DNA of 64,000 nucleotides, from NCBI RefSeq assembly GCF_001650735.1, contig NZ_LXVY01000007.1, positions 27,748-91,747 of the forward strand, read 5' to 3'. Within the stretch, counting starts at the first letter, position 1. Each line of letters begins with the position of its first letter. This DNA comes from Sphingomonas sp. TDK1 (GTDB lineage: Bacteria; Pseudomonadota; Alphaproteobacteria; Sphingomonadales; Sphingomonadaceae). Shown here piece by piece: positions 26,837 through 36,348 of this stretch. The translations under genes were made by a program, and so were the position numbers. The notes beneath the pieces were generated by a model. The model saw nothing but the letters and a program-made list of their open reading frames with translations, was not told the origin of the DNA and ran no database searches.

Positions 26837-27573
26837 TCGGCGTAGCGCGGCCGCCAGCCCAGCAGCCGCTTCGCCTTGCCGTTCGCGACACGGCGATTTT
26901 CTGCATAGAAGGCGCGCGAGGCGGGGCTAAGGTCCACCGCGTCCGGCGAAACCGCCGGACCGGCGTCGATCCCCAGCAGTTCGGCTGCATAGGCGAGCAC
27001 CTCCGCCTGGGGGGCGGGCAGGTCATCGGACAGGTTGTAGGCCCCCGGCGGCCCCTCGAACGCAGCGATCACGCCGGCGATGAGATCATCCACATGCACG
27101 CGACTGAACACTTGTCCGGGGAAAAACACGCGCGTTGCACCGGCCGCCATGCGCTCCAGCGCCGAGCGCTCCGGGCCATAGATCCCGGGCAGGCGGAAGA
27201 CATGCGCGTTGGGCAGAAGACCCCAGGCGCGATCGGCATCGAGACGGCCGCCGCGCCGGCCCCGCAATGGCGCGCTCTCGTCGACCCATCCGCCGCCGGT
27301 GTCCCCATAGACGCCGGTGGACGAAAGATAGCCGAGCCATTTCCCGCCCGCCGCCAGATCCGCACCATAAGCCACCAGCACCGGATCGGCTTCGCCCGGT
27401 GGAATGCTGGAAAGGATATGGGTGGCGCGGGCTATTTCGGAGCGTGTTCGAGCCGCATCGCCGAAGGTGGCGCGGGTCACCGTCGCGGTCGATCCTCCAG
27501 CCGCCTCCACCGCTGCCATCAGTCGCGCGGCGGTATAGCCGGGGCCGAAGACCAGCAGGCGCACGGTGCTCAT
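26746..27573 (-). CDS. SDR/NAD-dependent epimerase-like protein
   Basis: A 275-residue atypical short-chain dehydrogenase. The nucleotide-binding start reads VRLLVFGPGYTAARLMAAV, a glycine pattern shorter than the classical GxxGxxG. The active-site region LGYLSSTGVYGDTGGGWVDE fits extended SDRs (YeeZ-like). The folded part appears to end at GWRPRYADYRLGLRALKA. The last 20 or so residues (rich in Ser, Thr and Pro) are encoded opposite the EamA gene and look like a random extension. It starts inside the stop of the upstream M28 peptidase gene (ATGA). Confidence 0.82.
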   Translation of the reverse strand: MSTVRLLVFGPGYTAARLMAAVEAAGGSTATVTRATFGDAARTRSEIARATHILSSIPPGEADPVLVAYGADLAAGGKWLGYLSSTGVYGDTGGGWVDESAPLRGRRGGRLDADRAWGLLPNAHVFRLPGIYGPERSALERMAAGATRVFFPGQVFSRVHVDDLIAGVIAAFEGPPGAYNLSDDLPAPQAEVLAYAAELLGIDAGPAVSPDAVDLSPASRAFYAENRRVANGKAKRLLGWRPRYADYRLGLRALKASTSPTSTSTPPATASSDQR

Positions 27574-29177
27574 CGCGCGCCGGTGCCGCTGAACAGAATG
27601 CCGAAGAAATCGCCCTTGTTCCAGCTGGGCTGCGCATCGCCATTGGCGAGCGCCTGCACAGTGGCGAGTCCGACATGCTTGTACTTCACCGCCGAATTCC
27701 AGTCGAACGGGAGGTCGATCTGGTCGGAGGGCTTGTGGTAATTCTCGTCGAGGAACTTGCGCGCGACCGCCGCGCCCGTGCCGCCGGGGCCGGTGTCGAT
27801 CGATACCGACGGAATGCCGGCCTGGACGAAGCTGTAATGATCCGATCGGACGAAGAACATTTCCTCGGGTGCGGGATCGGGCACCACGCCCAGCCCCTCC
27901 GCTCTGGCCGCCGCCGTCACCACGGTGCCGATGCTCGATCGCTCGCCGCCCAGCACTACCAGATCGACCAGCGGGTAGGTGAGGATCGGCATGTCGAAAT
28001 TGACGTCGGCGACAATCGTGCCCTTGGGTACGGTCGGGAAATGGGCGAAATAGTCGGACCCGATCAGGCCCTTTTCCTCGGCGGTCAGCGCGACGAACAG
28101 CAGCGTGCGGCGTGGGCGCTTGCCTTGCTCGATCGCCTTGGCGATTTCGAGCAGCATCGACACGCCGATCGCATTGTCCATCGCGCCGTTATAGATCGTG
28201 TCGCCCTTCACGGGCTCGCCGACACCGACATGGTCGAGATGCGCGGAAAGCACGACCGCCTGGCTCTTCAGCGCCGGATCGCTCCCTTCGATCATCCCTA
28301 CCACGTTGCGGCTCTCGCGCGTAGAAAGGCGGGTCTTGGTGGCCACGCCGAGTGTGCCAACAAGCGGACCGGTCGGGATGCGGCGGCCGCGCGTTTCGGC
28401 GGCGAGCACATCGGCCCAGCGGATCCGGGCGCCTTCGAACAGCTTGGCGGCCCCGGCCTGACTGACCTGGCCGACCATCGGCGCATCGGGCGAAACGTCG
28501 TTGGCAACGCCGTCCGGGCCTGCCCAACCGGTGCGCGGATAGGCGAAATAGGGCGCAAAGCCCTCGACCGTCATCTCGCGGCGACGCGCCATCGTCTCGA
28601 TCACCAGCACGGCCTTTGCGCCACGCGCTGCCGCCAGCCGGGCCTTCTGCCCGTCATCACCGAAATGGGCGGTGACGTCGCTGGGCAGACCCTTGGGTGC
28701 GCCGGCGAGGATCGCGACGATCTTACCCCGCACGTCCAGGCCCTTGTAATCGTCGCGCTGGCCATCCGGATACACGATGCCATAGCCGGCGAACACGACC
28801 TCGCCCTCCGCCCTGAAGTCGGGGCGCGAGGCGACGGGCTCGTTGACGAAGTCCTTGCCGAAGGCCAACGCCACGCTCTTGCCGCCCCGCATGAGCGTCC
28901 ATGCTGCCTTTTCCGCCGGACGATAGGTGACGAGCTTCACCTGCTGGAACCATCCGCCGTTCGCGCCGGGCTTGAGGCCCATCGCCAGCATCCGGGCGGC
29001 GACATATTCGGCGGCGACGTCGAAGTCGCGCGTCCCTGCCTCGCGCCCGCGCAGTGCATCGGAGGCGAGGAACTGGACATGCGCCTTCAGCGCCGCCTGC
29101 TCCGGGGTGAGCGGCGCCTGCTGCGCCAGCACCGGGCTGGCCAGCAGGAACAGCGCGAGCAGCGGCCGAAGCGTCAT
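27570..29177 (-). CDS. Exported M28-family metallopeptidase (copy A)
   Basis: A 535-residue periplasmic aminopeptidase-like protein with a signal peptide (MTLRPLLALFLLASPVLAQ). A PA-type insert domain (about residues 130-260) interrupts the M28 zinc domain. Zinc-ligand motifs are VVLSAHLDHVGVG, GAMDNAIGVSMLLEIAK, TAEEKGLIGSDYF, VADVNFDMPILTYP and RSDHYSFVQAGIPSV. It is a clear paralogue of the gene directly upstream, sharing segment order and the C-terminal WNKGDFFG signature. It is coupled at its 3' end to the SDR gene and lies 6 bases after copy B. Confidence 0.93.
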   Translation of the reverse strand: MTLRPLLALFLLASPVLAQQAPLTPEQAALKAHVQFLASDALRGREAGTRDFDVAAEYVAARMLAMGLKPGANGGWFQQVKLVTYRPAEKAAWTLMRGGKSVALAFGKDFVNEPVASRPDFRAEGEVVFAGYGIVYPDGQRDDYKGLDVRGKIVAILAGAPKGLPSDVTAHFGDDGQKARLAAARGAKAVLVIETMARRREMTVEGFAPYFAYPRTGWAGPDGVANDVSPDAPMVGQVSQAGAAKLFEGARIRWADVLAAETRGRRIPTGPLVGTLGVATKTRLSTRESRNVVGMIEGSDPALKSQAVVLSAHLDHVGVGEPVKGDTIYNGAMDNAIGVSMLLEIAKAIEQGKRPRRTLLFVALTAEEKGLIGSDYFAHFPTVPKGTIVADVNFDMPILTYPLVDLVVLGGERSSIGTVVTAAARAEGLGVVPDPAPEEMFFVRSDHYSFVQAGIPSVSIDTGPGGTGAAVARKFLDENYHKPSDQIDLPFDWNSAVKYKHVGLATVQALANGDAQPSWNKGDFFGILFSGTGAR

Positions 29178-29183
29178 CCGCGC

Positions 29184-30836
29184 TTACTTCGCCCCCGGGC
29201 CGTCATAGGTCAGGCCGAAAAAGTCACCCTTGTTCCACACCGGCTTCTCGTCACCATTCGCAATCGCGCTGGCGATGCGGAAGTTCACGTCGACGAAGCG
29301 CACGCCCGACTGCCAGTTGATCGCCGGCTGCTGATCGATCTGGTCGGATGGCTGGTGATAGTGGTTCTTCATGAAATGATCGATCGCCGCGCGACCCGGT
29401 CCGCCGGCACCCGGCCACAGGAAGACGGAGGGCACACCCTTGCGCACGAAATTATAATGGTCGCTGCGAACGAAGATGTTCTCGCCCGGCAGCGGATCGT
29501 CTGACATCTTCACACCGATCTCCGCCGCTGCCTTGGCGACGATCGGCCCTAGCGTCGAGTGGTTGGCGCCGTAGACCACGATATCCTCAAACGGATAGGT
29601 GATGATCGGCATGTCGAGGTTCACGTCCGCGACGATCCGGTTCTTGATCGTCGGGTTGTTGGCGAAATAATCGGAGCCGACCAGGCCCTTCTCCTCCGCC
29701 GTGACCGCCAGGAACAGGATGGAGCGGCGCGGCTTGGTGCCCGCGGCCTTGAAGCGCTTGGCCTCCTCGATCAGCGAGGCCGTGCCGATCGCGTCGTCCA
29801 GCGCGCCGTTGTTGATCGTGTCGCCCTTCGCATCGGGGCGCCCCACGCCGATATGGTCGAGGTGCGCGGAGAGCACGACGACCTCGCCGGCCAGCTTGGG
29901 ATCGCTGCCTTCGATCAGGCCGGCGACATTGAAGCTCGGCATCGGCGTCAGCGTGGTCTTCGCCGCGACGGTCAGCGTGCTCGGCAGCTGGAACGCCTTG
30001 AAGGTCGCGCCGTCCACGGCCGCCGCCTTGGCGATCGCTGCCCAGGGGGTCTTGCTGCCGGCGAACAGCTTCTCCGCGCCGGCGAGGCTCAGCATGCCCA
30101 GGCCGGGCGTGCCGGGGGCCGCGATATGACCGGTGCCGTCGGCATTGCCCCACGTCACGCGCGCGCGGTTCGCATAGGCCGCGTACATCGAGAAAGGCCG
30201 GCTCTTGGCGGTGAGCGGCGATTCCAGCGTGATATAGCCGATCGCCCCATGTTTCCTGGCGATCTCGGCCTTGGCGGCGGGGTTCTGGAAGTGTGCGCCT
30301 TCCTCGCTCGGGAAACGCGAGGGGGCGCCACCGAAGAAGGCGACGATCTTCCCCTTGGTATCGACGCCCTTATAGTCGTCGCGCCCCAGGCCGACGATGC
30401 CGTATCCGACGAACACTACCGGTGCCGTAACGCTGAATTCTGGCTTTTCCGGGTTGGCGCCGACGATGAAGTCCTTGCCTGCCTCCAGCGCGACTGTCGC
30501 TGCCTTTGCGCGGCCGATCGACATCGCGCCGGCGCCGTCCAGCTTGTAGCTGATCAGCGGCACCTTCTGCAGATAGCCGCCGTCATCCCCCGCCGGCTTC
30601 AGTCCGGCAGCATAGAATTGCGATGCGACGTAATTGGCCGCGATTTCGAATTCAGGGCTGCCCGCATCCCGGCCCTTCAGCGCGTCCGAAGCGAGGAACA
30701 TCACATGGCTCTTCAGCGCCGCCTGGTCGGCGGGCAGGGGGGCATTGATGACGGCGTTCCGCTCGGCGGCGGTCTGGGCGAGGGCGGGCGACGCCGCGGC
30801 AAGGAGAAGGGCAAGCGGCGCAGTCGATCGGAACAT
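29184..30836 (-). CDS. Exported M28-family metallopeptidase (copy B)
   Basis: A 550-residue periplasmic peptidase with signal peptide MFRSTAPLALLLAAASPALAQ. It has the same layout as copy A: PA-type insert, then zinc motifs VVLSAHLDHIGVG, GALDDAIGTASLIEEAK, TAEEKGLVGSDYF, VADVNLDMPIITYP and RSDHYNFVRKGVPSV, ending WNKGDFFGLTYDGPGAK. The longer frame upstream is intergenic and was rejected; the ATG chosen starts the signal peptide. It is first gene of a three-gene unit (copy B, copy A, SDR). The 192-base gap upstream is shared with divergent pepN. Confidence 0.94.
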   Translation of the reverse strand: MFRSTAPLALLLAAASPALAQTAAERNAVINAPLPADQAALKSHVMFLASDALKGRDAGSPEFEIAANYVASQFYAAGLKPAGDDGGYLQKVPLISYKLDGAGAMSIGRAKAATVALEAGKDFIVGANPEKPEFSVTAPVVFVGYGIVGLGRDDYKGVDTKGKIVAFFGGAPSRFPSEEGAHFQNPAAKAEIARKHGAIGYITLESPLTAKSRPFSMYAAYANRARVTWGNADGTGHIAAPGTPGLGMLSLAGAEKLFAGSKTPWAAIAKAAAVDGATFKAFQLPSTLTVAAKTTLTPMPSFNVAGLIEGSDPKLAGEVVVLSAHLDHIGVGRPDAKGDTINNGALDDAIGTASLIEEAKRFKAAGTKPRRSILFLAVTAEEKGLVGSDYFANNPTIKNRIVADVNLDMPIITYPFEDIVVYGANHSTLGPIVAKAAAEIGVKMSDDPLPGENIFVRSDHYNFVRKGVPSVFLWPGAGGPGRAAIDHFMKNHYHQPSDQIDQQPAINWQSGVRFVDVNFRIASAIANGDEKPVWNKGDFFGLTYDGPGAK

Positions 30837-31028
30837 CGGGTTTCCCTGGTAGTCGCAACAATATTTCAAGCCTAGCAGCGCTGGTTTGATGGTCAATTCC
30901 TCCCGATGCGCGGGCGGACAACATTTCCGGCGGCGAACAGAGGCCCCAAGCATCGATCGAATTTCCCGCAAAGCTGATCGAGAGAATAGAGTAGCAGCCG
31001 CCCCCGCATGTCCTATATCGAAGCCTGT

Positions 31029-33617
31029 ATGAGTGACGCCCGTATCGCCGCCGCAGTTCCCCAGGCCATTCGCCGCGAGGACTATCGTCCACCCGATTGG
31101 CTGGTGCCGGAGATCGCGCTCGACTTCGACCTCGATCCGGCGGTGACCCGCGTACGCACGACGCTGCATGTCGCGCGCAACGGCGCCCATGATCGTCCGC
31201 TGGTGCTGAACGGGGATGGGCTGGAAGCCGCTTCGGTCAAGGTCGACGGCGCGGCGGCGCAGAACTGGCGGATGGACGGGCAGGATCTGGTGATCCCGCT
31301 GACCGGCGACAGCCACATGGTTGAGACCGAGGTGGTGATCGCGCCGGAGCGCAACACCCAGCTCCAGGGCCTTTACGCCTCGTCAGGCATGCTGTGCACC
31401 CAGTGCGAGGCGGAGGGCTTCCGCCGCATCACCTTCTTCCCCGATCGGCCGGACGTGCTCTCCAAGTACAAGGTGCGTCTGGAGGCGGACAAGGCGCGCT
31501 TCCCGGTGCTGCTCGCCAATGGCGATCCGATCGCGCAGGGCGATGCCGAGGGCGGCCGCCACTGGGCGGAGTGGCATGATCCGTTCCTGAAGCCGAGTTA
31601 TCTGTTCGCGCTGGTCGCGGGCGACCTCGTCGCCAACACCGGCACCTTCACGACCATGTCGGGCCGCGAGGTGCAGCTGGGCATCTATGTCCGTGCGCCG
31701 GACCTGGCCAAGACCGACCATGCCCTGCACGCGCTGAAGCTCAGCATGCAGTGGGACGAGGAGGTCTATGGTCGCGAATATGATCTCGACGTGTTCAACA
31801 TCGTCGCGGTCGACGACTTCAATTTCGGCGCGATGGAAAACAAGGGGCTGAACGTTTTCAACAGCCGCTACATCCTCGCCGACCCCGACACTGCCACCGA
31901 CTGGGACTATGATGCGATCGCCGCAGTGGTCGCGCACGAATATTTCCATAACTGGTCGGGTAATCGCGTTACCTGCCGCGACTGGTTCCAGCTGAGCCTG
32001 AAGGAAGGCTTCACCGTTTTCCGCGACCAGAGCTTCTCGGCCGACCAGGGCTCGGCGGCGGTCAAGCGGATCGAGGATGTGCGCAGCCTGCGCGCCAGCC
32101 AGTTTCCCGAGGATGCCGGCCCGCTCGCCCACCCGGTGCGCCCGGACGAATATATCGAGATCTCCAACTTCTACACGGCGACCATCTACAACAAGGGCGC
32201 CGAGCTGATTCGGATGATGGCCACCATCCTCGGCCCACAGAAGTTCCGCGCCGCGACCGACCTCTATTTCGATCGCTTCGACGGTACCGCTGCCACCTGC
32301 GAGGATTTCGTGGCGAGCATGGAGGAGGCCGGGGGCGTCGATCTCGGTCAGTTCCGCCGCTGGTACAGTCAGGCGGGCACCCCGCGCGTTTCGGCCAATC
32401 TGGTGCAGGACGGGGCGATCACCCGGCTCGCCCTCGCCCAGACCGTGCCGCCGACGCCCGGCCAGCCGGTCAAGGAGCCGATGGTCCTGCCGCTCAAGGT
32501 CCGCCTGTTCGGGGAAAAGAGCGGCGCCCCGCTGATCGACGAACAGTTGGTGCTGCTCGACAAGCCCGAGCAGGAGCTTCGCTTCGAGAATCTGCCCGAG
32601 CGCGCGGTGTTGTCGATCAATCGCGGCTTCTCCGCGCCCGTGATCGTCGACGCCAATCGCAGCGCCGCGGACCTCGCCTTCCTCTCGGCGCATGACGACG
32701 ATCCCTTTGCCCGCTACGAGGCGATGCAGCAGTTGATGCTCGACACGCTGGTCGCTGCGGTGACCACCGGCCGGGGCGACCATGCCGCGTTGATCGATGC
32801 CGTCCGCAACACGCTCACAGATCCCGCGCTCGATCGGGCATTCATCGCCGAGGCGGTGCTGCTTCCCTCGGACAGCTTCATCGGCGACCAGATGGCGATC
32901 GTCGATCCCGAGGCGATCTTCCATGCGCGGGAATCGCTGCGGGCCGATCTCGGCAAGGCGCTCGAGGCCGAATGGCGGGCGGCGTATGAAGGCGCCCGTG
33001 CCAATCGCTTCGAATATTCGCCGGCTGCCAAGGGTGCGCGCCGCCTGAAGAACGTGGCGCTGGGCTATATCGCAGCCAGTGGTGCCGCTGATGCGGCGGC
33101 GCTGGCCTACGCCCAGTTCGACGCGGCCGACAACATGACCGATCGCCAAGGCGGCCTCGCCACCCTGGTCAACGGCACGTCGACGTTGCGGGAGAAGGCG
33201 TTGGAGGCATTCTACCAGCGCTATGCCGGCAACGCGCTGGTGCTGGACAAGTGGTTTCAGACCCAGGCGCTCTCCTCGCGCGACGATGCCCTCGCCGCCG
33301 TGGAGAAGCTGGCCACGCATCCGGACTTCACCCTCGCCAACCCCAATCGGGCGCGGGCGCTGGTCGGTGCGTTCAGCATCAACCAACGGGCCTTCCATGA
33401 TCCTTCGGGCCGCGGCTATCGGTTCGTGGCCGACCAGCTGATCGCGCTCGACAAGCTCAACCCGCAGACCGCCGCCAAGCTGGTGCCGCCGCTCGGCCGG
33501 TGGAAACGTTTCGACGCCGATCGCGCGGCATTGATGCGCGGCGAGCTCGAGCGGATCGTCGCCAGCCCCGGCCTCAGCAAGGACATGTTCGAGCAGGCTA
33601 CCAAGTCGCTCGACTGA
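31029..33617 (+). CDS. pepN: Aminopeptidase N (M1 family)
   Basis: Cytoplasmic zinc aminopeptidase of 862 residues that trims N-terminal residues from peptides. The substrate-binding motif is FGAMENKGLNVFN, and the zinc site reads VVAHEYFHNWSGNRVTC with the downstream Glu in SLKEGFTVFRDQ. The C-terminal DUF3458 domains typical of E. coli-type PepN follow. An in-frame ATG 21 bases upstream exists (MSYIEAC); I prefer MSDARI because alignable sequence begins just after it, but neither has a good ribosome site. The last base of its TGA is the first of the ubiB ATG. Confidence 0.95.
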   Translation: MSDARIAAAVPQAIRREDYRPPDWLVPEIALDFDLDPAVTRVRTTLHVARNGAHDRPLVLNGDGLEAASVKVDGAAAQNWRMDGQDLVIPLTGDSHMVETEVVIAPERNTQLQGLYASSGMLCTQCEAEGFRRITFFPDRPDVLSKYKVRLEADKARFPVLLANGDPIAQGDAEGGRHWAEWHDPFLKPSYLFALVAGDLVANTGTFTTMSGREVQLGIYVRAPDLAKTDHALHALKLSMQWDEEVYGREYDLDVFNIVAVDDFNFGAMENKGLNVFNSRYILADPDTATDWDYDAIAAVVAHEYFHNWSGNRVTCRDWFQLSLKEGFTVFRDQSFSADQGSAAVKRIEDVRSLRASQFPEDAGPLAHPVRPDEYIEISNFYTATIYNKGAELIRMMATILGPQKFRAATDLYFDRFDGTAATCEDFVASMEEAGGVDLGQFRRWYSQAGTPRVSANLVQDGAITRLALAQTVPPTPGQPVKEPMVLPLKVRLFGEKSGAPLIDEQLVLLDKPEQELRFENLPERAVLSINRGFSAPVIVDANRSAADLAFLSAHDDDPFARYEAMQQLMLDTLVAAVTTGRGDHAALIDAVRNTLTDPALDRAFIAEAVLLPSDSFIGDQMAIVDPEAIFHARESLRADLGKALEAEWRAAYEGARANRFEYSPAAKGARRLKNVALGYIAASGAADAAALAYAQFDAADNMTDRQGGLATLVNGTSTLREKALEAFYQRYAGNALVLDKWFQTQALSSRDDALAAVEKLATHPDFTLANPNRARALVGAFSINQRAFHDPSGRGYRFVADQLIALDKLNPQTAAKLVPPLGRWKRFDADRAALMRGELERIVASPGLSKDMFEQATKSLD

Positions 33618-35125
33618 TGCTTCGGCTGCTCACCGCCACGGTTCGTGACTCCGCGCGCGTGCGGACCGTCGCGGCCGTGGCAGCGCGCTTCGGGCTGGGC
33701 GTGCTGCTGGAGAAGCTCGGCTTTGCGGGCGAGGCGGATGCGGCCGATCCCGAGACCGGCGCCCTGCCGCTGCCCCGCCGCACCCGGCTTGCATTGGAGG
33801 CGCTGGGGCCGACCTATGTGAAGATCGGCCAGATTCTCGCCACGCGCGGCGACTTGCTGCCGCCCGAATGGATCGCCGAGCTGGAGCTGCTCCAGAGCGC
33901 CGCGCCGACGCTGCCCTTCGAGGCGATCCGCGGCGAGGTGGAAACGGCGCTCGGTATGCCGCCGGAAGACGCATTCGCCTGGTTCGATCCTCAGCCGCTG
34001 GCCGCCGCCTCGATGGCGCAGGTGCATCGTGCGCGGCTGGCGGACGGCCGCGAGGTGGTGCTGAAGGTGCGCCGCCCCGGGATCCGCGCGGCGATGGAGG
34101 CGGACCTGCGGCTGATCGGCGAGCTGGCCACACTGGTCGCAAAGAGCAGCGCCGAGGCGCGCCGGTTCGAGCCGGTGGCGCTCGCCCGCCAGCTTCGCCA
34201 GGCGCTGCTGGAGGAACTCGATTTCACCAACGAGGGGTGCAACGCCGATCGGCTCCGCGCCGACATGGCGGACACCCCGCGCGTCGTGGTGCCCGAGATC
34301 CATTGGCAATGGACCTCGGAGACGCTGCTGGTGATGGATTTCATCGAGGGCGTGAAGCCGGCTTCGGGTGAGGCCCTGCGTGCCGCAGGAATCGATCCCG
34401 AAGCAATCGCCGAACTGGGGGCCGATACCGTGATCGCGATGGTGCTGGTCAACGGTCGTTTTCATGCCGATCCGCATCCCGGCAATCTGCTGTGCCTGCC
34501 CGGCGATCGGCTGGCGCTGCTCGATCTTGGCTCGATCGGTCATGTCGGGCCCAAGCGCCGCGACGAGTTCGTCGCTTTTGTGCTGGCGCTGACTGGCGGC
34601 AATGCCCGCGCGCTCGCCGACACACTGGCGCTGTGGGGCGACGGATATGACGTGCCCCGACGGACGATCGACCGCGCGGCCGAGGCGATCATCCAGCGCC
34701 ATGGCGGCGGCAAGCTGGTCCTGTCGGCGATGATGCCCGATTTCCTGCGACTGCTGCGCGAGGAAGGGCTGGTGCTGCCGCCCGACCTGCTGCTGGTGTT
34801 CAAGGCGATGGTGACGATGGACGGCGTGCTCGACCGCATCGCGCCGGGCTTCGACCTGTCGGGCGCGATCCGGCGCGCGCAGGTTGCGCTGGTGGCCAAT
34901 CGGTTCGGGCCCGCGCGGATGGCCGCGAGCTCGGCGGCGCTGGCGCTTGCGCTCGCGGAATTGGGCGAGGACGCACCGCGCCTGCTGCGCGCGGCCGCTG
35001 CCCGGCTGGAGGCCCCGCCGGCGGACAATCGCACGGCCGATGCTATGGTGCGGGCCGGTCGCTGGATCGCATCGGCGCTTCTGGCCGGCACCGCGTTGAT
35101 CGCCGCGGCGCTCTGGCTGGGCTAA
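33617..35125 (+). CDS. ubiB: UbiB/ABC1-family atypical kinase
   Basis: Accessory ATPase of ubiquinone biosynthesis, membrane-anchored. The 502-residue protein shows the KxGQ motif YVKIGQILATRGDLLP, the alanine-rich nucleotide loop AAASMAQVHRARL, the Lys in VVLKVRRPG, the ExD region ALLEELDFTNEG, and the catalytic FHADPHPGNLL and LLDLGSIG. Two hydrophobic helices at the C-terminus (ASALLAGTALIAAALWL) are the expected anchor. It overlaps pepN by one base. In many proteobacteria ubiB sits with ubiE, which is not seen here. Confidence 0.92.
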   Translation: MLRLLTATVRDSARVRTVAAVAARFGLGVLLEKLGFAGEADAADPETGALPLPRRTRLALEALGPTYVKIGQILATRGDLLPPEWIAELELLQSAAPTLPFEAIRGEVETALGMPPEDAFAWFDPQPLAAASMAQVHRARLADGREVVLKVRRPGIRAAMEADLRLIGELATLVAKSSAEARRFEPVALARQLRQALLEELDFTNEGCNADRLRADMADTPRVVVPEIHWQWTSETLLVMDFIEGVKPASGEALRAAGIDPEAIAELGADTVIAMVLVNGRFHADPHPGNLLCLPGDRLALLDLGSIGHVGPKRRDEFVAFVLALTGGNARALADTLALWGDGYDVPRRTIDRAAEAIIQRHGGGKLVLSAMMPDFLRLLREEGLVLPPDLLLVFKAMVTMDGVLDRIAPGFDLSGAIRRAQVALVANRFGPARMAASSAALALALAELGEDAPRLLRAAAARLEAPPADNRTADAMVRAGRWIASALLAGTALIAAALWLG

Positions 35126-35136
35126 ACTGCCGTCCG

Positions 35137-35154
35137 CTCCCGCTGTGGCGGGAG
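35137..35154. terminator. Hairpin between convergent ubiB and PHP hydrolase genes
   Basis: CTCCCGC-TGTG-GCGGGAG is a perfect 7-bp stem with a 4-base loop in the 36-base gap. It has no T run on either strand, so termination is uncertain; it may be a short extragenic palindrome. Confidence 0.4.
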
Positions 35155-35161
35155 GTAGGGA

Positions 35162-36307
35162 TCAGAATGCCGGATCGAAGTTGAAGAAGATCGGGTTGGA
35201 AATCGCGACCATCGGTCCGGCCACCGTGGTGAAATTGTCCACGCCGGGGTATGGGGTCTGCGGGCCTTCCACCTCGACGCGATAAGAGCTGCGGCCCTTC
35301 GTATCCGGCGCATCGGTGAAGCCGGTGCTGCCGTCCGCGCCGATGTCGAGCGTCGCGAAGACATCGCCATTCTTCACCACGCGGACGTGATACGTGCCCT
35401 CTTCGCGTTTGCCCGCCAGCCGAACGGTGAAGCGCACCGGCCCCGCTGGCGCCTTGGCACTGTCGCCCATCAGCATGTCCGCCTTGCCGTCGCCGTCTAC
35501 ATCGGCGGTCAGCTCGACTCGGGGGGCGTAGGGGTTGGCGCTGATCGAAGCGCGGCCGCGTCCGATCGCGGCGATCACCGCTTCGCGGGTGCGGGCAGGG
35601 GCGAAAACCCAGGTAGTGGGTGTGCCGACATTGTTGGCGGTCGCCTCCAGCGCCTGGGGCGCGGTCCCGCCGGCTACTGTGCCGTGATGCGAGTCGCTGC
35701 CCCCTCGCGCCGCGATCTTGCGACCCGAACTCAGCATGTCGTCCCATACCATCAGGTTGGTCTTGTTCGGCGCCCAACGGACGGTGTTCCAGACCTCGAT
35801 CGAATCGACGAGGTCGTAGGAATAGCCGAAATGATCCTTGTTGGTGGGGTGGTTGGCCGAAAGGTGGACGCCCAGCCAGTCCTTCACCTTCTGCACCTGA
35901 ACGTCCCGCGCATCGCGGATGTCGTACAGCTTCTGATGGTCATAGGGCCTGGCCGACAGGATCACCGCATGGCCGCGCACCGTGGTCCATTCGGCGCCGT
36001 AGAGCAGCAGCAGCTTGTCCGAGTGGAAGTCGGGGTCGCTCCAGCTGTTGTGCGCGGTGTCGCCGTTCACATGGTTGTCGTGGTCGCTGATCAGCAGGAA
36101 GTCGAAGCCCGCCCGCTCTGCATCGGCGATGATCCGCGCCTCGCTGTGGTTGGTCGAGTCCTTGCTGTGGCGGGAATGGACGTGGAGGTCGCCCTTCATC
36201 CACGAGCCCTCGTCCAGGCTGGCGACGACGAACTTGTCGTTGGTCTGGGCGGACGCGGCGGCAGGCGCGAGCAGCGCGGCAAGCGCGAGGGCGGCAACAC
36301 GGAACAT
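35162..36307 (-). CDS. Exported PHP-domain (CehA/McbA-like) metallohydrolase
   Basis: A 381-residue secreted protein with signal peptide MFRVAALALAALLAPAAASAQ. The PHP domain has the metal motifs DLHVHSRHSKDS, LISDHDNH, and later SANHPTNKDH and GGSDSHHGTV. A C-terminal beta domain follows (ADVDGDGKADMLMG, with an Asp-rich calcium-like loop, then YRVEVEG). CehA/McbA relatives hydrolyse carbamates or phosphoesters; the substrate here is unknown. The start is the ATG of the signal peptide, and the 15 further residues upstream are rejected. It follows the DUF1345 gene by 41 bases. Confidence 0.87.
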   Translation of the reverse strand: MFRVAALALAALLAPAAASAQTNDKFVVASLDEGSWMKGDLHVHSRHSKDSTNHSEARIIADAERAGFDFLLISDHDNHVNGDTAHNSWSDPDFHSDKLLLLYGAEWTTVRGHAVILSARPYDHQKLYDIRDARDVQVQKVKDWLGVHLSANHPTNKDHFGYSYDLVDSIEVWNTVRWAPNKTNLMVWDDMLSSGRKIAARGGSDSHHGTVAGGTAPQALEATANNVGTPTTWVFAPARTREAVIAAIGRGRASISANPYAPRVELTADVDGDGKADMLMGDSAKAPAGPVRFTVRLAGKREEGTYHVRVVKNGDVFATLDIGADGSTGFTDAPDTKGRSSYRVEVEGPQTPYPGVDNFTTVAGPMVAISNPIFFNFDPAF

Positions 36308-36348
36308 GGTTTCTCCGGCAGGCTGACGGCGGGCGGACGCCCGGTCGT

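Noticed and set aside
27135..29504. A very long plus-strand open frame opposite the M28 peptidase genes
   Set aside because: Low-complexity Arg/His/Gly-rich translation antisense to two well-supported exported peptidases.
31383..33398. Long minus-strand frame opposite pepN
   Set aside because: Antisense of an unmistakable M1 aminopeptidase, with no domain of its own.
33979..34000. tRNA-like T-loop string (GGTTCGATCC) inside ubiB
   Set aside because: No acceptor stem or D- and anticodon arms can be built around it; it is ordinary ubiB coding sequence.
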